Below are positions 17,390-27,150 of a stretch of DNA of 64,000 nt, in pieces. Position numbers and translations under genes: made by a program. Below the pieces are notes generated by a model. The model worked only from the letters and a program-made list of their open reading frames with translations. It did not search any database and was not told the DNA's origin. This stretch comes from Luteolibacter sp. LG18 (lineage in GTDB: Bacteria; Verrucomicrobiota; Verrucomicrobiia; Verrucomicrobiales; Akkermansiaceae), in assembly GCF_036322585.1 (NCBI RefSeq), contig NZ_AP024600.1, forward strand, positions 1,674,001-1,738,000. Reading direction: 5' to 3'. Positions within the stretch are counted from its first letter, which is position 1. Every line of letters starts with the position of its first letter.

Positions 17390-17430
17390 ATGACGTCATG
17401 TTGGGGCCGAAAATCATCCGTATTGGCCGA
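17390..17430. promoter_or_regulatory. Palindrome and direct repeats upstream of the MscS-type gene
   Basis: In the 273-base divergent region between glgA and the channel gene, a perfect 10-base palindrome ATGACGTCAT (about 17390-17399) is followed by two GGCCGAAA direct repeats whose first bases are 20 bases apart (17405 and 17425), about two helical turns. They lie 50-85 bases before the channel start at 17475. This arrangement could be a regulator binding site; no regulator can be named. Confidence 0.35.
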
Positions 17431-17474
17431 AATTGAGGGTTTCGAATCGGCCGGTCCTGCCTGAAACTCGGCGC

Positions 17475-19730
17475 ATGATCCGTGTCTTGGCCGCCGCATT
17501 GCTGTTGGGTTCCGCGCCCCTTCACGCGCAGTTGACCAACCTGCTGCCGAAGGATGCGCCGAAACAGGTGGAGGCCACCGAAACTCCGCAGCAGGTCCGC
17601 GACCGCTGGCAGGCGTGGCTCACCGAGGCGAGGGCCCAACTGGTGCGTCTGGACGATCCGGCGGCCGAGAGCCAGTTGCCACCGGGGGTGAATACCTCGG
17701 AGTATGCCGAGCGCCGGCGGGACGTGCAGCAGACGGTGGCGTCGCTGGAGCGTTCTTTGAAAAGTGTCTCGGTGTTGAACGACAGCGTGAAAGAGGCCAC
17801 CCGCGCCCGGGAGGCCCGCGCGGCCTGGCATGGCTTCAAGGACACTCCGCCCTATTCGGTGTTGATGGTGGACGAGTTGCGGAACCAGCGCGACGTCGCC
17901 CGCGAGAAGAAGACCACCGCGGAGTCCTCGATCAGCCTGCTCGAGCACCTGGTGGACGAGGCCCGCCAGCTTTCCGCCACCAACGATGCCGATGTCCGCC
18001 GCGCCCAGGATGCCGCGTCCTCGAACGAGAAGGACATGGCGGCGAAATGGCGGCTGGATTCGGTGAAGATCCGCCAGCGGATGCTGGTGGTGCGCATCGA
18101 GTCCGCCACGGCGGGCATCGAGGTCCAGCGTAACGATCTCGCCGCCGCCGGGGACGATCTTTCGCTGGCGGAGATCCAGATCAACGCGGCCGCGCCGCAG
18201 CAGGCCTTCCTGAAGGGGGATCTCGACAAGATCCGCAAGGCCGCCGCTGACCGCCAAGCCGCGCTGAAGAAAGAGGTCGATGGCCTCGACAAGCGCCGCC
18301 GCTCGATCCTGGCCGACCGCCGCAAGCTCGAGCCCGCGCCCGGCGCGGATGGCAAGGTGCCGCCGGTGGACGAGCTGACCCAGCTCCGCCTCGATTCCGC
18401 CCAGGACCGCGCCGACGCGTTGGAGTTCTCCGCGGACCTGCTCGGCTCGCTCGGGCAGTTGGAGAACCAGCTCCTGGACGCCTACGACGCGCGCAACACC
18501 CTGATGACCTCGCAGGACGCGGATGCCCGCGCCGCCGCCCTCAAGACACTGGGCGACATCGTCGGCCGCGTCGGCCCGTGGGGCGTCTATGTCGACAACC
18601 AGTTCAACCTCGCCGGGGCGAAACTCCGCAGCCAGGAAGCGCGTGCCGCCTCGCTCGCCGCCGGCGACCCGAAGCTCCAGCCGATCAACGAGGCCCGCGA
18701 CGCCCTCGGCGAGCAGATGGCGGTGATCCAGCGGGTGAAGCAGAATGTCGACCTCGCCAGCCGCCTGATCCACCGCTGGCAGGAGGACTACGATGCCCAT
18801 GTCCAGAAGCAGTCGCTGGGCGAGCGGACCTCGTCGTTTTTCCGCTCGGTGTGGCGTGGGGTTCGGAGCACCTGGCAGTTCGAGGTTTTCCACGTCGACA
18901 ACAAGGGGGTCACGCTCGGCCGCCTGATCATCGCGCTGGCGCTGTTCGGATTCGGCTATTTCGTGGCCTCGCGGGTGACCCAGCGGCTCCAGCGGGTGGT
19001 GGTGGCCCGCGGCCGGGTGGCGGAGGCGCAGGCCGGCACGCTGCGGCGGTGGCTGATGGTGCTGCTCGGGTTCTTCCTGGTGGTGGGGACGCTGCAGGTG
19101 ATGAAGATCCCGCTCACGGTGTTCGCGTTCTTCGGGGGCGCGCTCGCCATCGGCCTCGGTTTCGGCACCCAGACGCTGATCAAGAACTTCATCAGCGGCA
19201 TCATCATGCTGTTCGAGCGGAACATCCGGGTGGGGGACATCGTCGATGTCAGCGGCTCGGTCGGCACGGTGACGGAGATCAACACCCGCTCCTCGGTGAT
19301 CCGCAGCGGCGACGGCCTCGAAACGATCGTGCCGAACTCGATGTTCCTCGAAAACAAGATCACCAACTGGACCCACAGCAACCGCCGGTTGCGCCGCAGC
19401 ATCCGCCTCGGGGTGGCCTACGGGGCCTCCAGCCAGAAGGTCTCGGAGATCCTCCTGGATTGCGCCAGCCGCCACGGCCGGGTGCTGAAGGATCCGGAGC
19501 CGCTGGCCTTGTTCGAGGACTTCGGCGAGAACGTGTTGGTGTTCTCGCTCTACTTTTGGGTCGAGCTGGCGGGGAACACCAACGCGGCGGTGGTTTCCAG
19601 CGACCTGCGGTTCATGATCGAGAAGCGGCTCAATGACGCCGGGATCGAGATTCCTTCCCCGCAGAAAGACCTGAAGTTCACGACGGACGCGCCGCTCCGG
19701 GTGGAGTGGGCACCGCGCGGGGAGGAGTGA
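17475..19730 (+). CDS. Large MscS-family mechanosensitive channel
   Basis: 751 residues from the ATG at 17475, giving a signal peptide (MIRVLAAALLLGSAPLHAQ). Residues about 20-470 form a long, helical, coiled-coil-rich periplasmic region, similar in layout to MscK/YbdG-type extended channels. Membrane segments lie at about 482-500 and 515-575; the latter includes the pore-lining FFGGALAIGLGFGTQTLIKNF. The cytoplasmic MscS beta domain follows (IRVGDIVDVSGSVGTVTEI, ETIVPNSMFLENKITNWT). These channels relieve osmotic downshock. The long N-terminal part could also sense periplasmic signals. Confidence 0.92.
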   Translation: MIRVLAAALLLGSAPLHAQLTNLLPKDAPKQVEATETPQQVRDRWQAWLTEARAQLVRLDDPAAESQLPPGVNTSEYAERRRDVQQTVASLERSLKSVSVLNDSVKEATRAREARAAWHGFKDTPPYSVLMVDELRNQRDVAREKKTTAESSISLLEHLVDEARQLSATNDADVRRAQDAASSNEKDMAAKWRLDSVKIRQRMLVVRIESATAGIEVQRNDLAAAGDDLSLAEIQINAAAPQQAFLKGDLDKIRKAAADRQAALKKEVDGLDKRRRSILADRRKLEPAPGADGKVPPVDELTQLRLDSAQDRADALEFSADLLGSLGQLENQLLDAYDARNTLMTSQDADARAAALKTLGDIVGRVGPWGVYVDNQFNLAGAKLRSQEARAASLAAGDPKLQPINEARDALGEQMAVIQRVKQNVDLASRLIHRWQEDYDAHVQKQSLGERTSSFFRSVWRGVRSTWQFEVFHVDNKGVTLGRLIIALALFGFGYFVASRVTQRLQRVVVARGRVAEAQAGTLRRWLMVLLGFFLVVGTLQVMKIPLTVFAFFGGALAIGLGFGTQTLIKNFISGIIMLFERNIRVGDIVDVSGSVGTVTEINTRSSVIRSGDGLETIVPNSMFLENKITNWTHSNRRLRRSIRLGVAYGASSQKVSEILLDCASRHGRVLKDPEPLALFEDFGENVLVFSLYFWVELAGNTNAAVVSSDLRFMIEKRLNDAGIEIPSPQKDLKFTTDAPLRVEWAPRGEE

Positions 19731-19736
19731 TCAAGC

Positions 19737-19866
19737 GTAGCCGGAAGCTCTGCTTTCGGATTGTCCCGGATGGCTCCAGTCATCCGGCGGGAAGGCTTGT
19801 TCGGCCTGAGCGGCCACCGCCAACTGGAGCTGGCGGATACATTCTGAAAGCGGAGCTTTCAGCTAC
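19737..19866. repeat. GTAGC...GCTAC nested-palindrome element D
   Basis: A 130-base element between the convergent MscS-type and lipoprotein genes, starting six bases after the channel stop. The left end GTAGCCGGAAGCTCTGCTTT pairs with the right end, whose complement reads GTAGCTGAAAGCTCCGCTTT. It shares the internal hairpin CCGCCAACTGGAGCTGGCGG with element B. This is the clearest sequence relationship among the four elements. Confidence 0.8.
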
Positions 19867-19885
19867 CATGTGCCCTACGGGCACC

Positions 19886-20419
19886 TCACGGCACGCGGAA
19901 GACCTCGCCGGTGGAGGGGTCCTTGGCGAGCTTGCCGCTCTTGATGCCCTCGACGTCGATCACGTTGTAGGGCGGGTAGGGGCTGAGCACCCGGTTCGGG
20001 TTCGCCGTCTTGGTGGCGGTCGGGTAGCTCTTTTTGGTGGAAGAGCCGGAACCGCTGCCACTTGAGGACGGCGGGTTGGAGCCGCGGCTGCCGGAGGGCG
20101 GGTTTTCGGTGTAGCTGCCGCCGTCGCTGGAGGAGCCGTAGGGGTCGCCGGAACGGCTGGAACCATCGCCACTGCCACCGTTGTAGCCATCCCCGCGTCC
20201 GCCGCCGTAGCTGCCCCCGTAGGGATTGCTGTAGCCCTGGGAATCGCCACCGTATGGATCGCCGTAGCCATCACCCCGTTGCGGGTTGGGGCGCTGGGGG
20301 CGCACGTCGTAAGGGCTCGGCTGCCAGCCGATCGGCGGACCGTAGGGGTCGCAGGAGGTCAGCAGGAGGCCCCCGGCCAGCGCGGCCGTGGTGAGGGACA
20401 AGCGGGTCATCATGTTCAT
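19886..20419 (-). CDS. Gly/Ser/Tyr-rich lipoprotein
   Basis: 177 residues. A lipoprotein signal ends in LLTSC (Cys about 23). Residues about 30-135 are low-complexity, rich in Gly, Ser, Tyr, Asp and Pro, and look disordered. The C-terminal 40 residues are ordered-looking (VLSPYPPYNVIDVEGIKSGKLAKDPSTGEVFRVP) and may be the conserved part; similar tails occur in small verrucomicrobial lipoproteins, but I cannot name a family. The gene starts 21 bases after the squalene/phytoene synthase stop, so it is probably the last gene of that operon. Confidence 0.75.
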   Translation of the reverse strand: MNMMTRLSLTTAALAGGLLLTSCDPYGPPIGWQPSPYDVRPQRPNPQRGDGYGDPYGGDSQGYSNPYGGSYGGGRGDGYNGGSGDGSSRSGDPYGSSSDGGSYTENPPSGSRGSNPPSSSGSGSGSSTKKSYPTATKTANPNRVLSPYPPYNVIDVEGIKSGKLAKDPSTGEVFRVP

Positions 20420-20440
20420 GGAACGTCGATGCGGATGGGT

Positions 20441-21295
20441 TTATTCACCGGACAGCGTCGGCCGGGTGATCAGGTGCTTGGAAAAGATGGCGAGCTTTCG
20501 CGCTTTGGAAAGGCGGTATCTACGGTCGAATACGCGGAATCCATCGCGTTTCATCTTCCCGAGGAGGGTCCGGTAGGTGTCCTCCATGATCGCGGCGGGC
20601 ACCAGCGCGGCGCGGTCGGCGGCCGGCAGGGTGGCGTGGATCGCCTTGGCTTCCTGGTAGAAGGCCTCGGTGCGCTCGGCCTGATAGGCCATCATGGCGA
20701 GGAAGCGGCCGTCGTGGACGCGCCCGACGAGGTCGCGCTCGGTGTATTGGAAACGGGCGAGGTCGGCGAGCGGCAGGTAGATCCGCAGCTCGTTGGAAAG
20801 GTCTTCGCCCACGTCGCGCAGGATGTTGGTGAGCTGGAGGGCGTGGCCGAGGGCCACGGCGAAGCGGTCGGCGTCCGGGTGGGTGCAGCCGAAGAGGCGG
20901 ACCGAGACGAGTCCCACGGCGCAGGCGACCTTCCAGGTGTATTTCGAGAGGTCTTCCCAGGTGCCGAAGCGCTGCGGGCGGAGGTCCATCTTGCAGCCTT
21001 CGATGATGGCCACCAGCAGCTCGGTGGGGAGCTGGCGGGCATCGCGCAGGCCGATCACCTCGCGCTGGAACGGGGTGGGGTCGGCGAAACCGTTTTCCAA
21101 GCCGTCCTTCCAGGCATTGAGGGCGGCCTCGCGCTTGGCGGGAGCCACGGCCTGGTCATCGGCGAGGTCGTCGACCACGCGGCAAAAGGCGTAGAAGACG
21201 ACCATGTCGTCCCGGCGTTCCTTCGGCAGGATGCCCAGCGCGAAGGCGAGGTTGGATTTCGCCTTGCGGGTGATTTCGGAGGAAACGACGGACAT
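20441..21295 (-). CDS. Squalene/phytoene synthase family protein (HpnD-like)
   Basis: 284 residues. Both Asp-rich prenyl-diphosphate motifs are present: DDLAD at 42-46 and NILRDVGED later. The sequence FYAFCRVVDDLADD and the C-terminal YRTLLGKMKRDGFRVFDRRYRLS resemble presqualene diphosphate synthase HpnD and related head-to-head synthases, which condense two farnesyl or geranylgeranyl diphosphates. The gene begins 3 bases after the signal peptidase stop. Neither a desaturase (HpnE/CrtI) nor a cyclase lies in the window, so whether the product feeds hopanoids or carotenoids cannot be told. Confidence 0.88.
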   Translation of the reverse strand: MSVVSSEITRKAKSNLAFALGILPKERRDDMVVFYAFCRVVDDLADDQAVAPAKREAALNAWKDGLENGFADPTPFQREVIGLRDARQLPTELLVAIIEGCKMDLRPQRFGTWEDLSKYTWKVACAVGLVSVRLFGCTHPDADRFAVALGHALQLTNILRDVGEDLSNELRIYLPLADLARFQYTERDLVGRVHDGRFLAMMAYQAERTEAFYQEAKAIHATLPAADRAALVPAAIMEDTYRTLLGKMKRDGFRVFDRRYRLSKARKLAIFSKHLITRPTLSGE

Positions 21296-21298
21296 GAA

Positions 21299-22522
21299 TC
21301 AGCGGATGAAACCCCAATGTTTGGTGGTGACCGGCCAGAGCGAGAACAGGGCCGGACCCACCAGATTGAATTCTTTCACGGTGCCCCAGTAGCGGGAATC
21401 GAGCGAATTGCCGCTGTTGTCGCCCAGCGCGCAGTATTCGCGCATGCCGCGCGGGGCGTCGACCGCGAGGGTCATGCTGTCGGTTTCGCGGAGGAGCTTG
21501 GGATTGGGATAGTGGTCTGCGTTGGCGAGCGAGTATCCCTTCTGGCCGGGGCGGTTCCAGAGTGGCAGGTTGTAGACGTTCTCGAAGCCCCGCTCATGGG
21601 CGATCTGGCCACTGATCAGCACGTTGGGTGGGGCGATCTGGATCTTGTCGCCCGGCACGGCCGCGAGCCGCTTGATGTAGTGGGTGACACTTTCGCCCTG
21701 CTCCGCCAGTTCGCTCCGGCCACCCTTCGGGGCCTGGGGCTTGGTCGGGATGTCACGGGTGTCGAAGACGAACACTTCGCCGCGGACCGGCTTGCGGAAG
21801 TGATAGGAAATCCGATCCACCAGTACCAGATCACCGGCGTCGATGGTGCCCTCGCAGAGCACCGTGCCGGCGGGCATCACGCCGCCGTTGCGGGCGGCTT
21901 TGCCCAGGGCGTCGCGCAGGCCGAGGTCGATGACCTGGGACAGCGGGGCGGGCAGGCGTTGGACGGAGCCGTCCGCGAAGTGGATCTCGGAGCGGCTGAA
22001 GAAATGGAGAAACTGGATGTCCCGGATGTCCGGCTGGCCGTCATTCTTGAAGGCGAGGCGGCGGTCGCTCTTGTTCACCTCATGGACATAGCTGCGGCCG
22101 CGCAGGACGCCGTCGGCGAGGCGGGTGGGGAGTGCTGGCCAGTCCTTCTCCGGGGTCGGGGTGCCGATGATCCCGTTGAGGGTCGGCTGCATGGAGCCGG
22201 TGGGGATGCGGAAGGGTTGGAGAACGTAGGTGCGCAGGCCGAGGGCGATGACGATGGCCACGAACATGACCTCGACGTTTTCCTCCCACCAAGTCGGCGG
22301 CTGCTGGCCTTTCAGCGAGTTCTCGCAGGTGCCGCGGAGTTGCTTGGAGGCTTCGTCGACCTTGGAAAGGTCCTTGGCCTTGATGGCGTCGAGCAGGTCC
22401 TGGCGGCGGGACTCGATCTCGGCGATGCGGTCGGGCTTGAGGAGGTCGCGCTTGTAGTGGACGAATTTCCGCGCGCCTTTGACGAGCAGCATGGCTTCCT
22501 TCTTCCACTTCGGCGTGAACAT
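21299..22522 (-). CDS. lepB: Signal peptidase I
   Basis: 407 residues from the ATG at 22522; the frame is open far upstream, but those residues are antisense to the efflux adaptor gene and the family begins here. After about 80 charged residues a membrane segment (VMFVAIVIALGLRTYVLQPF) leads into RIPTGSMQPTL with catalytic Ser110; the general base is Lys284 in HYIKRLAAVPGD, and the GDNSGNSLDSRYWG box follows. It cleaves Sec and Tat signal peptides at the periplasmic face. An insertion of about 140 residues separates the Ser and Lys boxes, longer than in E. coli LepB, as in many PVC proteins. First gene of a three-gene minus operon. Confidence 0.93.
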   Translation of the reverse strand: MFTPKWKKEAMLLVKGARKFVHYKRDLLKPDRIAEIESRRQDLLDAIKAKDLSKVDEASKQLRGTCENSLKGQQPPTWWEENVEVMFVAIVIALGLRTYVLQPFRIPTGSMQPTLNGIIGTPTPEKDWPALPTRLADGVLRGRSYVHEVNKSDRRLAFKNDGQPDIRDIQFLHFFSRSEIHFADGSVQRLPAPLSQVIDLGLRDALGKAARNGGVMPAGTVLCEGTIDAGDLVLVDRISYHFRKPVRGEVFVFDTRDIPTKPQAPKGGRSELAEQGESVTHYIKRLAAVPGDKIQIAPPNVLISGQIAHERGFENVYNLPLWNRPGQKGYSLANADHYPNPKLLRETDSMTLAVDAPRGMREYCALGDNSGNSLDSRYWGTVKEFNLVGPALFSLWPVTTKHWGFIR

Positions 22523-22759
22523 GCGCGGGAGTGTCGTGGGGGTCGGACGATTGCGCAAGTGCGCTTGCCGGGATTCGCCGATACAGATTTTTACAATTTC
22601 AGGCGGGAAGTTTGGCCCGGCCCGGATAATTCGTCGGATCGGCAGCCGTAACGGGGGCGCTTTCCAAACCCGCCCACCGGACCGCGAATGCGGCGGAACC
22701 GCCCCGCACCCGGGAGTTTGCACCGGCCCGGGTTCATGGTTTGGTAGCGCTTCCCCATC

Positions 22760-24037
22760 ATGTCCGAGCCGAATCCACCCGCCAAACGATCTTCTCCGCT
22801 CAAACCGATCCTGTGGCTGTTGGTCCTCGGAGGGCTCGGATACGGCGGCTGGCACTGGTATCAATCCCGGGCCGCAGCTCCTGGCAGCGAGGCCCAAGGA
22901 GGCGCGGGTGGCCGGCGCGGGGCCTCGGGACCGGTCACGGTGGCCACGGACACGGTGAAGGAGGCGGATTTCGAGGAATGGACCACGGTTTCCGGCACGG
23001 TCACACCGCTGAACGTCGTCACCGTCCGCAGCCGGGTGGATGGCGAGCTGCTGCGGGTGAATTTCAAGGAGGGTGGCACGGTGAAGCAGGGGGACATCCT
23101 CGCCGAGATCGACCCGAAGCCCTACCAGGTGCTGCTGGACCAGGCGAAGGGCCAGAAATCGCGGGACGAGGCGCTGGAACAGAACGCCCAGGCTGACCTG
23201 AAGCGCTACCAGACGTTGCTGGCCCAGGATTCGATCGCGAAACAGCAGGTCGACACCCAGGAGTCGCTGGTCCGCCAGTACGCGGCCGCCATCGAGTCCG
23301 ACACCGCCGCGGTGGCCGCCGCGCAACTCCAGCTCGATTATACCAAGGTCGAGGCCCCGCTGACCGGGCGCGTCGGCCTGCGCCAGGTGGATCCGGGAAA
23401 CCTGATCCGCGCCTCGGACACCAACGGCTTGGTCACCATCACCCAGATGGACCCGATGGGGCTGATCTTCGCGGTGCCGCAGGAACTGGTGCCGACGCTG
23501 GTGGGTTATCTGAACACGAAGACCGAGGTGCCGGTGGAGGCGTTGGCGTCCGACCAGCGCACGGTGGTGGCGAAGGGCAAGCTGTTGACCAGCGACAACC
23601 AGATCAACGCGACCTCCGGCACTCTGAAGCTGAAGGCCGAGTTTCCGAACGCGGACGGCAAGTTGTTCCCGAACCAGTTCGTGAACGTCCGCATCCGGGT
23701 GCGCGTCGACCCGAAGTCGGTGGTGGTGTCGGCGGGGGCGGTGCAGGAAAGCTCGCGCGGCCGCTACGTTTATCTCGTCAATCCGGACCAGACGGTGACC
23801 TTCCGCCAGGTGGAAACCGGGGCGACCTACCGCGAGACGACCCGCATCGTGAAGGGACTGGCCCTGGGCGACCAAGTGGTGGTGTCCGGGCTCGACCGCC
23901 TGCGCGATGGTTCGAAGATCGTGTTGGCCTCGCCTACCGGTGGTGAAGGCGGCGGCGAGCACAAGCACGGTGAAAAGGCCGAGGGTGGAGACGCCGCCAA
24001 GCCGGAAGGCGAACGGAAGCACAAGCGCCCGCAATGA
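22760..24037 (+). CDS. RND efflux periplasmic adaptor (MdtA-like)
   Basis: 425 residues. A single N-terminal membrane segment ([18 protein letters not shown]) is followed by a membrane fusion protein: biotinyl-lipoyl half-motif ([35 protein letters not shown]), alpha-hairpin (about 115-180), second half-motif ([23 protein letters not shown]) and beta-barrel. The match to MdtA is clear. The last 40 residues are a His/Lys/Glu-rich tail with HKH pairs, which could bind metal. It is the first gene of an efflux operon and overlaps the next by four bases. It diverges from lepB with no regulator gene nearby. Confidence 0.93.
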   Translation: MSEPNPPAKRSSPLKPILWLLVLGGLGYGGWHWYQSRAAAPGSEAQGGAGGRRGASGPVTVATDTVKEADFEEWTTVSGTVTPLNVVTVRSRVDGELLRVNFKEGGTVKQGDILAEIDPKPYQVLLDQAKGQKSRDEALEQNAQADLKRYQTLLAQDSIAKQQVDTQESLVRQYAAAIESDTAAVAAAQLQLDYTKVEAPLTGRVGLRQVDPGNLIRASDTNGLVTITQMDPMGLIFAVPQELVPTLVGYLNTKTEVPVEALASDQRTVVAKGKLLTSDNQINATSGTLKLKAEFPNADGKLFPNQFVNVRIRVRVDPKSVVVSAGAVQESSRGRYVYLVNPDQTVTFRQVETGATYRETTRIVKGLALGDQVVVSGLDRLRDGSKIVLASPTGGEGGGEHKHGEKAEGGDAAKPEGERKHKRPQ

Positions 24038-27000
24038 ACCCGTCGCGGATTTTCATCGAGCGCCCGGTGGCGACCACCCTGCTGATGGTGGCGCTGCTGC
24101 TGGCGGGCTTTTTCGGCTACCGGCTGCTGCCGGTCTCGGCCCTGCCGGAGGTGGACTATCCCACCATCCAGGTGACCACGCTTTATCCGGGCGCGGGTCC
24201 GGAGGTGATGGTGTCCTCGGTGACCGCGCCGCTGGAGCGCCAGTTCGGCCAGATGCCGGGGCTCACCCAGATGTACTCGATCAGCAGCGGCGGGGCCTCG
24301 GTGCTCACGCTGCGGTTCACGCTCGGCATGAGCCTGGACGTGGCGGAGCAGCAGGTGCAGGCGGCGATCAACGCGGCCTCGAACCTCCTGCCCACCGACC
24401 TGCCGAGCCCGCCGGTCTACAACAAGGTCAACCCGGCGGATGCCCCGATCCTCACCTTCGCGCTGTCGTCCAACAGCCTGCCTCTCACCAAGGTCCAGGA
24501 TTACGCGGACACCCGGCTGGTGCCGAAATTGTCACAGGTCTCCGGCGTCGGCCTGGTCACGCTCAGCGGCGGGATGCGCCCGGCTGTTAGAATCCGGGCC
24601 AATCCCGGTGCGCTGGCCTCCCGCGGCCTGACCACCGAGAACCTCCGCACGGTCATCGCCACGTCGAACGTCAGCCAGGCCAAGGGCAGCTTCGACGGCC
24701 CCACCCGCTCGAGCACGCTCGATGCGAACGACCAGCTCATTTCCGCCTCCGACTACCGGAACCTGGTGGTGGCGTGGAAGGATGGCGCGCCGGTGCGCGT
24801 GAAGGACGTGGCCGATGTGATTCCGGGAGCCGAAAACGACCGCCTCGCCGCGTGGGCGAACGATCGCCCCGCCGTCATCATCCAGATCCAGCGCCAGCCC
24901 GGCGCGAATGTCATCGAGGTGGCGGACAGCGTGAAGACGTTGATGCCGAAGCTCAGCGAGGGCCTGCCGTCCGGCATCGACATCACGCCGCTCACCGACC
25001 GCACCGTGACGATCCGTGCCTCGGTGAAGGATGTGCAGGAGGAGATGCTGATCGCCATCGCGCTGGTGGTGGCGGTGATCTTCGTGTTCCTGTGGAACTG
25101 GCGGGCCACCGTGATTCCCGCCGTGGCGGTGCCGCTGTCGCTGGTCGGCACCTTCGCCGCGATGTACTTCTGCGGGTTCAGCCTGAACAACCTCACGCTG
25201 ATGGCGTTGACCATCGCCACCGGGTTCGTGGTCGATGACGCGATCGTGATGATCGAGAACATCGCGCGCTACATCGAGGACGGCGACCCGCCGCTGGAGG
25301 CCGCGCTGAAGGGCGCGAAGCAGATCGGCTTCACCATCATCTCGCTGACCATCTCGCTGATCGCGGTGTTGATCCCGCTGCTGTTCATGGGCGATGTGGT
25401 GGGGCGTTTGTTCCGCGAATTCGCGATCACGCTGGCGATGGCGATCCTCATTTCGGCGGTGATCTCGCTGACGCTCACGCCGATGATGTGCGCGCGCCTG
25501 CTGAAGGACGAGGCGCATTCGCAGCCCGGCCGCCTCGGGCGGTTGGTGAACGCGACCTTCCAGCACATCATCGAACTCTATGGCAAGGCGCTCGACGTGG
25601 TGCTGAACCACCGGGCGATCACCATGCTGGTGTTCATCGCCACGCTGGTGGCCACGGCCCTGCTCTATCACACCGCGCCGAAGGGGTTCTTTCCGGACCA
25701 GGACACCGGCGTGATCCAGGGCATCACCGAGGCGCCGGAAAGCGTGTCGTTCGAGGAGATGTCCGCCCGCCAGCAGGAGATGGCGAAGTTGATCCTGCAG
25801 GACGCGGCGGTGGAGAGCGTGTCCTCGTTCATCGGCGTGGATGGCGCGAACTCGACTCCGAACGTCGGTCGCGTGCTCATCAACCTGAAACCGCTGGAGA
25901 AGCGGGACGGCAGCGCCTCGGACATCGTGCGCCGCATCCAGGACCACGCGCGGTCGATGCCCGGCATGGAGCTCTATCTCCAGGCGGTGCAGGACCTCGG
26001 CATCGACGACCGCGTCAGCCGCACCCAGTACCAGATGACGGTGGATTCGCCGAGTTCCGCGGACCTCGCCGAGTGGGTGCCGAAGATCGTCGCGAAGATG
26101 AAGGAGAACCCGCAGGTGACGGACGTGGCGGATGACCTGCTCAACAAGGGGCTCCAGGCCCGGGTCGAGATCGACCGGGATCTCGCCGGCCGCCTCGGCA
26201 TCACCGCGGCGCAGATCGATGCGTCGCTCTACAATGCCTTCGGCCAGCGGCAGGTTTCCACGATCTTCACGCAGGGCGGCCAGTACCGCGTGATCCTGGA
26301 GAGCGGTCCGGCGTTCAAGCGTGGCTTCGAGGCATTCGACCACGTCTATGTCACCGGCGGCGATGGCACGCCGGTGCCGATCACCAGCGTGGCGCGGATC
26401 GTCGAGGAGCCGACCTCGCTGTTGATCGCGCGGCAGGGCCAGTTCCCGGTGACCACCTTGTCCTTCAACCTCGCGCCGGGTGCGGCGCTCGGCGCGGCGG
26501 TCGAGTCGGTGCGGAAGGACGTCGAGGCGATGAACCTGCCGCAGAGCATCAAGTTCGAGTTCCAGGGCACGGCGGTGGCGTTCCAGGCCGCGCTGACCAA
26601 CCAGCTCTGGCTGGTGCTGGCGGCGGTGGTGGTGATGTACCTGGTGCTGGGCATCCTCTATGAGAGCTTCATCCATCCGGTGACGATCCTTTCCACGCTG
26701 CCCTCCGCCACGGTGGGCGCGCTGCTGGCGCTGAACCTCACCGACACCCAGCTCGGCGTGATGGCGATCATCGGCATCGTGCTGCTGATCGGCTTGGTGA
26801 AGAAGAACGCGATCATGATGATCGACTTCGCACTGGAGGCGGAGCGCACCCGCGGGGCCGACCCGCGTTCGGCCATTCACGAGGCATCGATGCTGCGTTT
26901 CCGCCCGATCCTGATGACCACGCTGGCGGCGCTGCTTGGCGCGCTGCCGCTGATGCTGGGCAAGGGGGTAGGCTCCGAGCTGCGTCATCCGCTGGGCATC

Positions 27001-27150
27001 ACCATGGTCGGCGGCCTGTTGGTCAGCCAGGTGCTCACGCTGTTCACCACGCCGGTGATCTACCTGATGTTCGATTCCCTCGCCCGCCGCTGGAGAGGGA
27101 ACCGCGAGGAGGAAGTGGTGCCTGAGACCGAAGCCGCGCCCGTGCCATGA
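24034..27150 (+). CDS. RND multidrug efflux permease 1 (MdtB-like)
   Basis: 1038 residues of the hydrophobe/amphiphile efflux RND family. It starts [24 protein letters not shown], has about 12 membrane segments in two halves with large periplasmic loops, and carries the proton-relay Asp residues in [18 protein letters not shown] of TM4. [22 protein letters not shown] in the second half is the usual conserved stretch. Both the start and the end overlap neighbouring genes by ATGA. Together with the next gene it mirrors the MdtB/MdtC heteromeric pump. Confidence 0.95.
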   Translation: MNPSRIFIERPVATTLLMVALLLAGFFGYRLLPVSALPEVDYPTIQVTTLYPGAGPEVMVSSVTAPLERQFGQMPGLTQMYSISSGGASVLTLRFTLGMSLDVAEQQVQAAINAASNLLPTDLPSPPVYNKVNPADAPILTFALSSNSLPLTKVQDYADTRLVPKLSQVSGVGLVTLSGGMRPAVRIRANPGALASRGLTTENLRTVIATSNVSQAKGSFDGPTRSSTLDANDQLISASDYRNLVVAWKDGAPVRVKDVADVIPGAENDRLAAWANDRPAVIIQIQRQPGANVIEVADSVKTLMPKLSEGLPSGIDITPLTDRTVTIRASVKDVQEEMLIAIALVVAVIFVFLWNWRATVIPAVAVPLSLVGTFAAMYFCGFSLNNLTLMALTIATGFVVDDAIVMIENIARYIEDGDPPLEAALKGAKQIGFTIISLTISLIAVLIPLLFMGDVVGRLFREFAITLAMAILISAVISLTLTPMMCARLLKDEAHSQPGRLGRLVNATFQHIIELYGKALDVVLNHRAITMLVFIATLVATALLYHTAPKGFFPDQDTGVIQGITEAPESVSFEEMSARQQEMAKLILQDAAVESVSSFIGVDGANSTPNVGRVLINLKPLEKRDGSASDIVRRIQDHARSMPGMELYLQAVQDLGIDDRVSRTQYQMTVDSPSSADLAEWVPKIVAKMKENPQVTDVADDLLNKGLQARVEIDRDLAGRLGITAAQIDASLYNAFGQRQVSTIFTQGGQYRVILESGPAFKRGFEAFDHVYVTGGDGTPVPITSVARIVEEPTSLLIARQGQFPVTTLSFNLAPGAALGAAVESVRKDVEAMNLPQSIKFEFQGTAVAFQAALTNQLWLVLAAVVVMYLVLGILYESFIHPVTILSTLPSATVGALLALNLTDTQLGVMAIIGIVLLIGLVKKNAIMMIDFALEAERTRGADPRSAIHEASMLRFRPILMTTLAALLGALPLMLGKGVGSELRHPLGITMVGGLLVSQVLTLFTTPVIYLMFDSLARRWRGNREEEVVPETEAAPVP

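Noticed and set aside
20441-21295. A hopanoid or carotenoid biosynthesis cluster around the squalene/phytoene synthase
   Set aside because: No cyclase, desaturase or other hpn/crt gene lies in the window; only the single synthase is supported.
24532-26988. An 818-codon minus-strand open frame inside the first RND gene
   Set aside because: Low-complexity His/Arg/Gln-rich translation with no domain; the RND protein on the plus strand is certain.
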